Source of the DNA: CAZGQY01 sp964528035 | Lineage (GTDB): Bacteria > Pseudomonadota > Gammaproteobacteria > Methylococcales > UBA1147 | Direction of reading: 5' to 3' | Assembly (NCBI GenBank): GCA_964528035.1 | Contig: CAZGQY010000199.1 | Location: forward strand, 1 to 7,161 | Length of the DNA stretch: 7,161 nucleotides | Part shown: piece by piece, positions 1 to 5,912 of the stretch | Position numbering within the stretch: the stretch's first letter is position 1 | Layout of the letters: every line of letters starts with the position of its first letter | The notes under the pieces: generated by a model | Database searches by the model: none | Told to the model about the DNA's origin: nothing | What the model saw: the letters and a program-made list of their open reading frames with translations, nothing else | Made by a program: the position numbers and the translations under genes

Positions 1-167
1 AGACGGACAATAAGACAAGTCAAGATTCGTATATTATTGAATCCTCGCTCCTTATCAATTATTTTCGCACCATCGTTATCAAATGGCATAAAGTTGGGCT
101 CTCATCGACCGTCTTCGTTGCATAGAAACTTACGAGTCCATAGTGCCCAAGCCTCACTACTTAGAGA
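1..167. other. left edge, no supported gene
   Basis: Nothing convincing is seen downstream of yciH. A minus-strand frame from an ATG near position 84 runs open for 29 codons to the window edge, beginning MPFDNDGAKI. It has no clear ribosome binding site and no recognisable family. No strong terminator hairpin for yciH was found. Confidence 0.5.
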
Positions 168-494
168 TTAACCACCCGCAAATTTTACAGTGTAACCCCG
201 TTGTTCAAGTTGCATCTTGATTGCATCTCGATGATCGCCTTGAATTTCTATCACGCCTTTTTTTACGCAACCGCCCGTTCCACACTGGCGTTTTAGATCT
301 TTAGCCAATTGTTTCAATCCATCCGCTTCCATTGGCAACCCAGATACAGTGGTCACGCCCTTCCCCTTACGACCTTTGGTTTCACGCCGAATTCGCACAA
401 TTCCATCCAGGCGGACAGGTGCTGCAACCTCTTTTGGTGGTTTAATACGACCTGAAACAGTGGAGTACACCAACCGTGTATTATTTTTCATCAT
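168..494 (-). CDS. yciH: YciH/SUI1 (eIF1-like) translation factor
   Basis: The 108-residue product is a complete bacterial SUI1/YciH protein, homologous to eukaryotic eIF1. The family is thought to act at the small ribosomal subunit and influence initiation fidelity; in E. coli YciH is non-essential and has been linked to translation control under stress. Seen in the sequence: the N-terminal LVYSTVSGRIKP stretch, the basic RIRRETKGRKGKGVT block (about residues 34-48), TVSGLP, and the C-terminal CGTGGCVKKGVIEIQGDHR core (about residues 71-89) typical of the fold. Length matches the family. Two ATG codons stand in tandem (494 and 491). An AAAGGG Shine-Dalgarno at 501-506 lies 6 nt from the first and 9 nt from the second, so either could be used. 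The gene appears monocistronic, with no minus-strand gene close upstream. The assignment is secure; the physiological role is less so. Confidence 0.95.
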   Translation of the reverse strand: MMKNNTRLVYSTVSGRIKPPKEVAAPVRLDGIVRIRRETKGRKGKGVTTVSGLPMEADGLKQLAKDLKRQCGTGGCVKKGVIEIQGDHRDAIKMQLEQRGYTVKFAGG

Positions 495-637
495 TTTAAA
501 CCCTTTCTACTCAGAGATTTTCTCGGTTATGGTACAAACCGTTGGTTGTTTGGGATACCGAAAAAGATCCAGGTATACTTTGCTGCAACATCCCAGTAAC
601 CTTAATCCGAAAAACCTATGGCTTGGGCACTCAGAAA

Positions 638-643
638 ATTATA
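638..643 (-). promoter_or_regulatory. possible -10 box upstream of yciH
   Basis: A perfect TATAAT on the minus strand lies about 140 nt upstream of the yciH start. No convincing -35 hexamer is found at 16-18 nt spacing, so this is only a candidate sigma70 promoter. Confidence 0.25.
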
Positions 644-734
644 CGCTGAATATTTCCATTAATACTTTCATACATCAAAAAACCTCTCCAAAACACTTGT
701 TCGCCCAATAATTTCCACTCTCGTCTTAACAACC

Positions 735-747
735 GGGATAAAATCCC
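735..747 (+). repeat. short inverted repeat before the hydrolase gene
   Basis: GGGAT-AAA-ATCCC is a perfect 5-bp stem with a 3-nt loop, ending 7 nt before the ATG at 755. The hydrolase start has no clear Shine-Dalgarno, so this hairpin could affect initiation or be a small operator. It is short enough to be chance. Confidence 0.3.
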
Positions 748-754
748 AGCGGAT

Positions 755-1612
755 ATGCCACTACAATTAAGAATTGAAGCCATCCGAATCCTACACCTAC
801 CATTACTGTTGAGGTATACGACTATATTCGCGATAGTTTTCACTGCTGTTTCCTGCACCACCCCTTCTGAAGCCTTACGTTCCAAAGCACTTGAACTCGG
901 GTACCAGGAGGCTCACCTGACTGGAGCAAACTACGATCATATTGGCTTCAAACACAACTCCGACTCAAACAAGGAAAGTCTGCACATTTATCTGGATGGA
1001 GATGGGACACCCTGGTTAACCCGGCACATTGTTGCAGATGATCCGACCCCTCGAAATCCTGTAATGCTGAAGCTTATGCAACTTGATGAGCAACCGTCAC
1101 TTTATTTGGGTAGGCCTTGCTATATTCGCACAAAACACACTAAAGCCTGTCATTCTGCAATATGGACCGACAAACGATATTCACAACAAGTGGTTTCCAG
1201 TATGACTGCGGCCTTAAGGGTTTATCTTAAAGGCGCGCAGCATAAAAAATTATTTTTTTTTGGTCACAGTGGAGGCGGAACCTTAGCCATTCTCATGGCC
1301 AAAGAATTTCCCGAAACAGTGGCCATTGTCACACTTGCAGGTAACTTAGACACAGGTAGATGGACTACACACCATCGATTTGACAATCTCAGTGGTTCTT
1401 TAAACCCTGCTGAAATGCCACCATTGCCCGAACATATTCCAGAATTCCATTATATTGGAAATAACGATACCAATATCCTTCCAGATTTCGTTACGGCCAG
1501 AAGCCACACCCGAAAGGGTATTCACATTACTGTGTTAAAAAATTTTGACCACAGCTGCTGTTGGCAGAAAATATGGCCAGATGTTTTGCAACAATTAGAT
1601 GCTCTGCGCTGA
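755..1612 (+). CDS. predicted lipoprotein, alpha/beta-hydrolase fold
   Basis: The 285-residue product starts with a basic segment, a hydrophobic stretch (about residues 11-33) and a lipobox-like AVSC with Cys34. This predicts lipidation and export, with Thr rather than Asp after the Cys favouring outer-membrane sorting. The mature part has a nucleophile elbow GHSGGG (170-175, Ser172), a candidate acid Asp238 in GNNDTN, and a candidate His266 in FDHSCCW, in the order expected for an alpha/beta-hydrolase triad. Cys122 and Cys132 flank a short loop and could form a disulfide in the periplasm. Substrate is unknown; esterase, lipase or peptidase activity are all possible. ATG 755 is the first usual start codon in the frame and lacks a strong Shine-Dalgarno. 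A TTG at 809 would give a shorter, more typical signal peptide but also lacks one. The gene is convergent with the PrsW-type gene, leaving 24 nt between. Fold call is good; function is not assigned. Confidence 0.85.
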   Translation: MPLQLRIEAIRILHLPLLLRYTTIFAIVFTAVSCTTPSEALRSKALELGYQEAHLTGANYDHIGFKHNSDSNKESLHIYLDGDGTPWLTRHIVADDPTPRNPVMLKLMQLDEQPSLYLGRPCYIRTKHTKACHSAIWTDKRYSQQVVSSMTAALRVYLKGAQHKKLFFFGHSGGGTLAILMAKEFPETVAIVTLAGNLDTGRWTTHHRFDNLSGSLNPAEMPPLPEHIPEFHYIGNNDTNILPDFVTARSHTRKGIHITVLKNFDHSCCWQKIWPDVLQQLDALR

Positions 1613-1636
1613 ACCATGAAATGTACCACCCGCTTC

Positions 1637-2335
1637 CTAATTTGCCATTCCACGCGGCTGTAAGCGTCGAATCAAATACATTCTCCACACCCAGATGAAA
1701 AGGATAATCAACGATGAAACCACCTGCCCCCACCCGGGAAGCCCAATAACCAAAAAATCGTAGCATCCGTGTAGCAGTACTGCTACGACCAAGCCAGCAA
1801 AAGCGTATAAAAATAGAGGACGCTTGGTTAATTTGGCATAGCCACAGGAATAGCCCCAAATCGATGCAAAGATAAAATGAACCGGGGGGGATGCCACGCC
1901 CCTTGCAAGCAATTCTTTTTGATCGGCAAATTGTGCGTAAACAAAATTTTCGTAAATAGAAAAACCCAACCCGATAAACGAGGCGTAGATAATGCCGTCC
2001 ATTAGTTCATCAAAATAACGAAATCGCAGGACAATTACGTAAAAAGGAATAAATTTCACCAACTCCTCGATAACCCCTATGACACTCACTGCGTATATAA
2101 ACAATCCAAGTCGGTTGGTATATCCCAAAGCATAGGCGTCCTGTCGTAAACCAAGTAGATCCAGTGTTTCATAGGCAAGTTGCCCCATATAGCCAGAACC
2201 AATACCAAGCAATAAGGTTAGTAATAAATATAAAATGGGTTCAGGCTGATGGCGATCCTTCCAGTAGTGGTAACAGGCCCAAAACAATGCCGGAATCAGG
2301 ATCGTCACCAGAGTAAGAGGAAAATAAGTTGTCAT
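1637..2335 (-). CDS. prsW: PrsW family intramembrane metalloprotease
   Basis: With the ATG at 2335 this is a 232-residue polytopic membrane protein with about seven hydrophobic segments. It carries the conserved motifs of the PrsW family (related to CAAX/Rce1-type membrane proteases): EELVK (E90, E91, K94), FSIYEN (E129, N130), a His in PPVHF (H153) and HGCYDF (H189, D193). In Bacillus subtilis PrsW makes the first cut in the anti-sigma factor RsiW; in proteobacteria the substrates are mostly unknown. No sigma or anti-sigma gene is visible nearby, so no partner can be proposed. The frame is open to a TTG at 2368, which would add 11 residues. The extension has no Shine-Dalgarno and overlaps an inverted repeat, so I prefer the ATG, although its own ribosome binding site is weak. 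A run of seven C on the coding strand (1884-1890) lies within the coding region. Family assignment is firm; biological role is inferred. Confidence 0.9.
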   Translation of the reverse strand: MTTYFPLTLVTILIPALFWACYHYWKDRHQPEPILYLLLTLLLGIGSGYMGQLAYETLDLLGLRQDAYALGYTNRLGLFIYAVSVIGVIEELVKFIPFYVIVLRFRYFDELMDGIIYASFIGLGFSIYENFVYAQFADQKELLARGVASPPVHFIFASIWGYSCGYAKLTKRPLFLYAFAGLVVAVLLHGCYDFLVIGLPGWGQVVSSLIILFIWVWRMYLIRRLQPRGMAN

Positions 2336-2362
2336 GTGCAGAGGATCCAAACCCCATACTGT

Positions 2363-2389
2363 ATACAAAAATGTATCTACTCAGAGTAG
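2363..2389. repeat. two adjacent inverted repeats upstream of the PrsW gene
   Basis: ATACA-AAAA-TGTAT (2363-2376) is followed directly by CTACTC-A-GAGTAG (2377-2389). Both are perfect and lie 28-54 nt upstream of the preferred ATG at 2335. The position suits an operator, but no known regulator site is recognised and short repeats of this kind can arise by chance. Confidence 0.35.
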
Positions 2390-2470
2390 TCTTGTGGCTT
2401 GCACCCTCAAGAAATTAACGATGAATAGTGTCTAATGATTAAAGTATAGGCTCATTCCATTTGCAACGAG

Positions 2471-2767
2471 ATGACGCGAAGAATTGGTTCCTCTGCCAAT
2501 AGATGTAGTGTGTTTGCAATACTGTACAGCAATCCTGTTGTCGCCCTGTCATTATTCGCGACCAGTGGACAAATACTAATGACTCGGGCTTATTTACTCG
2601 CCCCCGCAAGCCAAATCGGGCCATTTTCCTATTCGTCAATAATATTCGGTAGCTTACTGGGCTGGATTTTCTGGGAAGAAACGCTGGATCAATACTTTAT
2701 TTTCGGCGCTGGCCTTGTGTTAGCAGCGGGTATTCTGGTTCTTAACAATCGCACCGTATCCGGATAA
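2471..2767 (+). pseudogene. 3' remnant of an EamA/DMT-family transporter
   Basis: From about residue 21 (nucleotide 2531) the reading frame matches the C-terminal end of EamA (drug/metabolite transporter superfamily) proteins: FATSGQILMTRAYLLAPAS, then PFSYSSIIFGSLLGWIFWEE and a final hydrophobic helix ending in GILVLNN. Only about 75 of the usual 280-300 residues are present, covering the last two or three of ten helices. The first 20 residues do not look like the family. The ATG at 2471 has no convincing ribosome binding site, and I saw no further EamA sequence in the other frames between 2390 and 2530. The simplest reading is that a deletion or rearrangement removed the 5' two thirds, leaving a remnant with an intact end. 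A functional small membrane protein cannot be excluded because the remaining frame has no internal stop. Confidence 0.7.
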
Positions 2768-2857
2768 ATTCAAGTATCCATCAGACCGCAGATTGTCCAC
2801 CCACAACCTCCTAGGCAACTCCCCAATTATTTGATAGAGTCTGGGTAATTCAAGATA

Positions 2858-2864
2858 AAGAGGA
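2858..2864 (+). promoter_or_regulatory. ribosome binding site of the small membrane protein gene
   Basis: AAGAGGA lies 7 nt before the ATG at 2872. It selects this start and supports the small gene as genuinely translated. Confidence 0.7.
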
Positions 2865-2871
2865 TTGAGCG

Positions 2872-3150
2872 ATGATTGGTATGATCGGTGCGGTAGCCAC
2901 GTTGATCTGGTATTTTTATTCAGCCGAAAAAGTCGGCAAAAACAGCGCAGGCTGGGCAATTGCAGGCGCCCTTATTTATGCCGGCAGTCGTTGGGCATGG
3001 ACACTGGGGGTGATCAAACCGATGATGGGACGGGGATTCTACAGCCACTCAGGACTCACCGGATTCTTGATCGAAACTTCTGCGATTGTGGTTGCACTGA
3101 TTATCATCGTAGTCATCAAGTTTAAATTTCTTTCCGCAGCAAAGCCCTGA
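2872..3150 (+). CDS. small membrane protein, three predicted helices
   Basis: The 92-residue product is strongly hydrophobic. Predicted membrane segments are at about residues 1-17, 26-48 and 62-84, joined by short polar loops (SAEKVGKNS, and KPMMGRGFYSHS after the second), with a basic tail KFKFLSAAKP. I do not recognise a named family or any catalytic motif. It resembles in general layout the small uncharacterised inner-membrane proteins found in many gammaproteobacteria. A well-placed AAGAGGA Shine-Dalgarno and intact frame argue that it is real. A second, overlapping 86-codon frame at 2865-3125 has an arginine- and cysteine-rich product and is taken as a shadow. The gene stands alone on its strand, following the EamA remnant and facing lgt across the palindromic element at 3184-3345. 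Function unknown. Confidence 0.75.
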   Translation: MIGMIGAVATLIWYFYSAEKVGKNSAGWAIAGALIYAGSRWAWTLGVIKPMMGRGFYSHSGLTGFLIETSAIVVALIIIVVIKFKFLSAAKP

Positions 3151-3183
3151 GAATGACACTACTCAAACAATACACAAATTCGT

Positions 3184-3345
3184 TTCTAGAACGTAACTAC
3201 TCGTCTCCCTACCGAAACAGCCCTCTATGGGGGATCTGTGGAGGAAGTGTATGCGGCAGGGAAGCCGCATCCAAGCCTACAAGGATGTATTTACGGCGTC
3301 TTCTGGAACAGATCACACATAGAGGGGTGAGCAGTTACTCTAGAA
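3184..3345 (+). repeat. long imperfect palindrome with two inner hairpins (repeat element or structured RNA)
   Basis: Four nested or internal pairings are visible. (1) TTCTAGA-ac-GTAACTACTC (3184-3202) pairs with GAGCAGTTACTCTAGAA (3329-3345), with one mismatch and a 2-nt bulge. (2) CCCTCTATG (3221-3229) pairs perfectly with CATAGAGGG (3318-3326). (3) After a symmetric 3-by-3 internal loop, GATCTGT (3233-3239) pairs with ACAGATC (3308-3314). (4) Inside are a 7-bp hairpin ATGCGGC/GCCGCAT (3251-3270, loop AGGGAA) and a small hairpin TACA/TGTA (3278-3289, loop AGGA). The whole lies between the ends of two convergent genes. It could be a mobile miniature repeat, a structured RNA or a bidirectional transcription-stop structure. 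No U-tract follows the stem, so it is not a classical intrinsic terminator. From memory the inner part resembles dispersed intergenic repeats of gammaproteobacteria, but this is unverified. Strand is given by the GGA-containing loops. Confidence 0.7.
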
Positions 3346-3433
3346 CAACATTATTGATAGAGTTTTACACACGCCCAACAATCTAAGATCTGCAATTTAA
3401 AATTCCACTTACCTGTAACTAACGGTCTGGATT

Positions 3434-4228
3434 TTACGGTTCGGCGGTTATCCTGTTCTTGTAGCCCCGATAAACCAACACACAGCCCATTAATATAAAC
3501 GGTAGACTTAACCACTGACCCACACTCCAGGACAAATCGGCCCCATACGCCGCCTGACGAATTTTGAGGAATTCCAGAAAGAATCTGGAAGGAAACATCA
3601 ACAACATATAAATGCCGATTATATATCCGTCGCCATAGCGGTTTGCACACCTCAGATAGGTGAACAGCATGACTATAGAAATCAACAGGTAAATCAGGGC
3701 TTCATACAACTGCACCGGATGACGCGGCACCAGATCCACACGTTCGAATATAAACGCCCAGGGCACTGTAGTCTGAATACCGACTATCTCTGAATTGAAT
3801 AAATTACCCATGCGGATAAAAAAAGAAACGGTTGCCAGCGGAACAGCACCACGATCCAGTGCCCACAGGCCAGTATAAACCTTCTTTTTGACTGCAAAAT
3901 AATAACCCGCAAGAATGACTCCAACCGCACCGCCGTGACTGGCAAGGCCACCATTCCAGATTTTTAGTATTTCAAGCGGATGACTCAGATAAAACCCCGG
4001 ATCGTAAAATAAACAGTGTCCCAGTCGAGCACCAACCACCACTCCCACAAATACATAGAAAAACAAATCATCAAGATCCTCTACTCGCTTTCCTTCACGT
4101 TGAAACATCCATTTAAGAATTACAAAACCTTGAAAAAAACCAATCGCAAACAACAGCCCATACCAGCGAACCGTAAGCGGTCCCCAACTCAGTAATGTCG
4201 GACTGACGTCCCATACTATATAATCCAT
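3434..4228 (-). CDS. lgt: prolipoprotein diacylglyceryl transferase
   Basis: The 264-residue integral membrane enzyme transfers diacylglycerol from phosphatidylglycerol to the lipobox cysteine of prolipoproteins, the first step of lipoprotein maturation. Visible family motifs: GARLGHCLFYDP, GGLASHGGAVG (His98, matching E. coli H103), the Lgt signature RMGNLFNSEIVG (R139, N142, E147, G150), RHPVQLYEA (R169, H170) and SRFFLEF (R215, E219). About seven hydrophobic segments are present. The ATG at 4228 is preferred because AAGTGGA (4233-4239) lies 4 nt upstream; the longer frame would begin at a GTG (4237) lying within that motif and with no Shine-Dalgarno of its own. The wording of the motifs, and the short VPWAFIFERVDLVPRHP segment lacking the long proteobacterial insertion, recall Bacteroidota Lgt rather than E. 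coli Lgt. The usual gammaproteobacterial neighbour thyA is absent. Enzyme identity is secure; the foreign origin is inference. Confidence 0.95.
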   Translation of the reverse strand: MDYIVWDVSPTLLSWGPLTVRWYGLLFAIGFFQGFVILKWMFQREGKRVEDLDDLFFYVFVGVVVGARLGHCLFYDPGFYLSHPLEILKIWNGGLASHGGAVGVILAGYYFAVKKKVYTGLWALDRGAVPLATVSFFIRMGNLFNSEIVGIQTTVPWAFIFERVDLVPRHPVQLYEALIYLLISIVMLFTYLRCANRYGDGYIIGIYMLLMFPSRFFLEFLKIRQAAYGADLSWSVGQWLSLPFILMGCVLVYRGYKNRITAEP

Positions 4229-4232
4229 AATT

Positions 4233-4239
4233 TCCACTT
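4233..4239 (-). promoter_or_regulatory. ribosome binding site deciding the lgt start
   Basis: AAGTGGA on the minus strand ends 4 nt before the ATG at 4228. The upstream GTG at 4237 falls inside this motif, which argues against it as the start. Confidence 0.5.
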
Positions 4240-4391
4240 AATAAATTCAATTCTCTGCCACCGATACGGCAGCATAAACAAACGACCCAGGAATTCAAAT
4301 ACTTTAACTCTACAATTGATTTTTACACCATGATTAGCGATGCGGTCAGTTAGTCAAACTGCGTAATATTGTCACCGGGTCGAATCTCAGA

Positions 4392-5654
4392 TTAGAGAAT
4401 AATCTTACAATATTTACCTACTCTTTCTATTTCTGTACAGGCATCAATTAAAGCATCTGATGCACACAAATCCGCGGCCAATTTCTGACATTGCTTTTGT
4501 ACCTGCTGAGATCTCAGGAGTACCTGTAGTTTCTCAGCTACATTGTCGGCTGTAAACCGCTTAGGCCTAAGAAAATCTCCGATGCCCAGGGCCTGCACCC
4601 GATTGGCGTTATCCGGCTGATCGTATGCCATTGGCATAATCAGTTGCGGCACTCCTGCCCGAATAGCCTTAGCTGTAGTACCAATACCCCCATGGTGCAC
4701 AACTGCTTTACACAACGGGAACACGCGATCAAATGGCGCATATTCGAAATGTCGAATAGCAGGTGGAAGCTTCTTGGGAATATGATTGTGAAATCCGCTT
4801 AGAAATATCGCACGTTCACCCAATAAAGCACATGCCTTCACCGCTGTTGCAAAGAAACTTGACGCGTGACAATGCCCGGATCCTGGTGTAAAAACGATTG
4901 GTGCTGACCCAGCGTCGATAAATTGTTTACAGGACTCAGATAAGTCTAACTGATCGCGGTCTTCGTGAGAAATAAAGCCCCCCATGTACAAAGAAGGCGG
5001 CCAATCAGACTGAGGTGTGGCAAACCATTGCGGAAACAAGGCCACTACGCTGTCCGGTGAATAAAGCCATTTGGTCGCAATCTTTTGCGCAAAAGGCAAA
5101 CCGATTTCACGACGAAATCGGTTGGTTTCCGGTGCCAACATTCGCTCTAACACAAGCTCACCAAACCCACGAGCAAGCAACCGCTGAATCCATTTAGGAA
5201 AATAACGACTCCAGGAAAATGCCTGAATCGATACTGGTTCTTCAATACTCCAGATCGATGCGGGCTGTAACACTACGCTCACATGAGGAATCGAAAATTT
5301 TTCAGCGGCGATCCTCGCACCATAGAGATAACAGGGCGAAATAACCAAAGTATTTTTTTTACGCGCGTCCGCGACAGTGTGGTAAGCCAGTCGCATGCAA
5401 CCATGAATCATTTCCCGAACAAGAATCTGAAAACCACGAGTTGGATTCCAAACATCCGGCTCTGCTAACACCGACTGATAATGCTCAGCAGTTCCGAGAG
5501 AAATAAAATCCAAGCCTACTCGTTCAGCAAGTGGCTGAAACGTTTCATTGGTCACTAAAGTCACCCGATGCTGCCTTTTCTTCAGTTCACAACCCAAAGC
5601 AACAAAAGGATGCACATCTCCTGCAGTCCCTAAGGTAACCAATAAAACATCCAT
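4392..5654 (-). CDS. GT1-family glycosyltransferase, RhlB-like
   Basis: The 420-residue protein has the two-domain GT-B layout of the GT1 (UDP-glycosyltransferase) family. The N-terminal domain opens with VTLGTAGDVHPF (residues 6-17), the acceptor-side glycine loop. The C-terminal domain has VFTPGSGH (254-261), HHGGIGTTAKAIRAGVPQ (320-337) and AYDQPDNANRV (343-353), the nucleotide-sugar binding region. From memory the whole length aligns well with Pseudomonas RhlB, the rhamnosyltransferase that joins dTDP-rhamnose to hydroxyalkanoyloxyalkanoate: shared stretches include ARIAHEKYGIP-like ARIAAEKFSIP, APE-N-RR-GL, and SPDSVVALFPQWFATPQSDWP. Length also fits RhlB (about 426). No rhlA or rhamnose genes are in the window, so the sugar and acceptor are unproven; a sterol, lipid or polyketide acceptor is possible. 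The ATG is chosen over an upstream TTG (5666) because GGGAG lies 5 nt before it. The gene appears to be a single unit, 163 nt upstream of lgt on the same strand. Confidence 0.88.
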   Translation of the reverse strand: MDVLLVTLGTAGDVHPFVALGCELKKRQHRVTLVTNETFQPLAERVGLDFISLGTAEHYQSVLAEPDVWNPTRGFQILVREMIHGCMRLAYHTVADARKKNTLVISPCYLYGARIAAEKFSIPHVSVVLQPASIWSIEEPVSIQAFSWSRYFPKWIQRLLARGFGELVLERMLAPETNRFRREIGLPFAQKIATKWLYSPDSVVALFPQWFATPQSDWPPSLYMGGFISHEDRDQLDLSESCKQFIDAGSAPIVFTPGSGHCHASSFFATAVKACALLGERAIFLSGFHNHIPKKLPPAIRHFEYAPFDRVFPLCKAVVHHGGIGTTAKAIRAGVPQLIMPMAYDQPDNANRVQALGIGDFLRPKRFTADNVAEKLQVLLRSQQVQKQCQKLAADLCASDALIDACTEIERVGKYCKIIL

Positions 5655-5659
5655 ATACA

Positions 5660-5664
5660 CTCCC
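5660..5664 (-). promoter_or_regulatory. ribosome binding site deciding the glycosyltransferase start
   Basis: GGGAG on the minus strand lies 5 nt upstream of the ATG at 5654. It overlaps the start of the frame opened by TTG 5666, so the ATG is the likely start. Confidence 0.65.
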
Positions 5665-5724
5665 AAATCAGTTGGATTTTTTAAATCTTAATCGCTAATT
5701 TCATGCTTTCCGACATAACACAGT

Positions 5725-5752
5725 TCGACAATCCGAGTATTTGCGCCATAAT
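5725..5752 (+). promoter_or_regulatory. candidate sigma70 promoter for the small ORFs
   Basis: TCGACA (5725-5730, 5 of 6 to the -35 consensus) and CATAAT (5747-5752, 5 of 6 to the -10 consensus) are separated by 16 nt. Transcription would start near 5759, about 30 nt before the ATG at 5790. It lies in the divergent region between the glycosyltransferase and the plus-strand genes. Confidence 0.45.
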
Positions 5753-5789
5753 TGCAAAACAAGCTAAATAAACAGGCAGCGACAATGAT

Positions 5790-5912
5790 ATGATTACGAT
5801 CCCCAGCAATCAACAATATGGAACATCCAGTCAGCAAAGTGCCTTACAGGTTGCCAACATTAACTTATCATATCGACCCTACCCGTTCAGCGAAAAGGAT
5901 ACAAGTCATTGA
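5790..5912 (+). CDS. small ORF, 40 residues, unknown
   Basis: The ATG at 5790 opens a 40-codon frame beginning MITIPSNQQYGTSS and ending with SEKDTSH and TGA. It is rich in Ser and Gln, has no membrane segment and is not recognised. A weak AGGCAG (5774-5779) lies 10 nt upstream, and a candidate promoter about 40 nt upstream would transcribe it. Its stop overlaps the TTG start of the next small ORF as TTGA, and the tail of this frame contains AAAAGGA, which could serve as the ribosome binding site of that ORF. It is too short to be certain; it could be a leader peptide, a small protein, or the first half of a gene split by a frameshift. Confidence 0.4.
   Translation: MITIPSNQQYGTSSQQSALQVANINLSYRPYPFSEKDTSH

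Noticed and set aside
142..631. AGTGCCCAAGCC (142-153) and its exact reverse complement (620-631) flank the yciH gene.
   Set aside because: A 12-nt inverted match somewhere in a 7-kb window is expected about once by chance, and there is no transposase or target duplication.
755..1612. The hydrolase as an RhlA partner for the RhlB-like glycosyltransferase.
   Set aside because: RhlA is a cytosolic enzyme without a lipobox, and this protein is exported, distant and on the other strand.
1884..1890. A run of seven identical bases in the PrsW gene as a phase-variation tract.
   Set aside because: The run is short and encodes a plausible conserved stretch; no support beyond its length.
506..2386. 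The 11-mer TCTACTCAGAG occurs upstream of both yciH (506-516) and the PrsW gene (2376-2386).
   Set aside because: Several 11-mer repeats are expected by chance in this length, and the surrounding bases do not match.
2439..2639. A 66-codon minus-strand frame across the EamA remnant.
   Set aside because: It is antisense to sequence with clear EamA similarity and has no family likeness of its own.
2831..2859. TTGATA and GATAAA with 17-nt spacing before the small membrane protein gene.
   Set aside because: The -10 overlaps the ribosome binding site, so a transcript from it would lack the Shine-Dalgarno that the gene clearly has.
3153..3386. A 77-codon plus-strand frame through the palindromic element.
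   Set aside because: It is rich in Arg and Ser with no family likeness, and its content is explained by the palindrome; treated as a chance frame.
4113..4298. A 61-codon frame overlapping the start of lgt.
   Set aside because: Most of it lies inside lgt in another frame, and it has no recognisable features.
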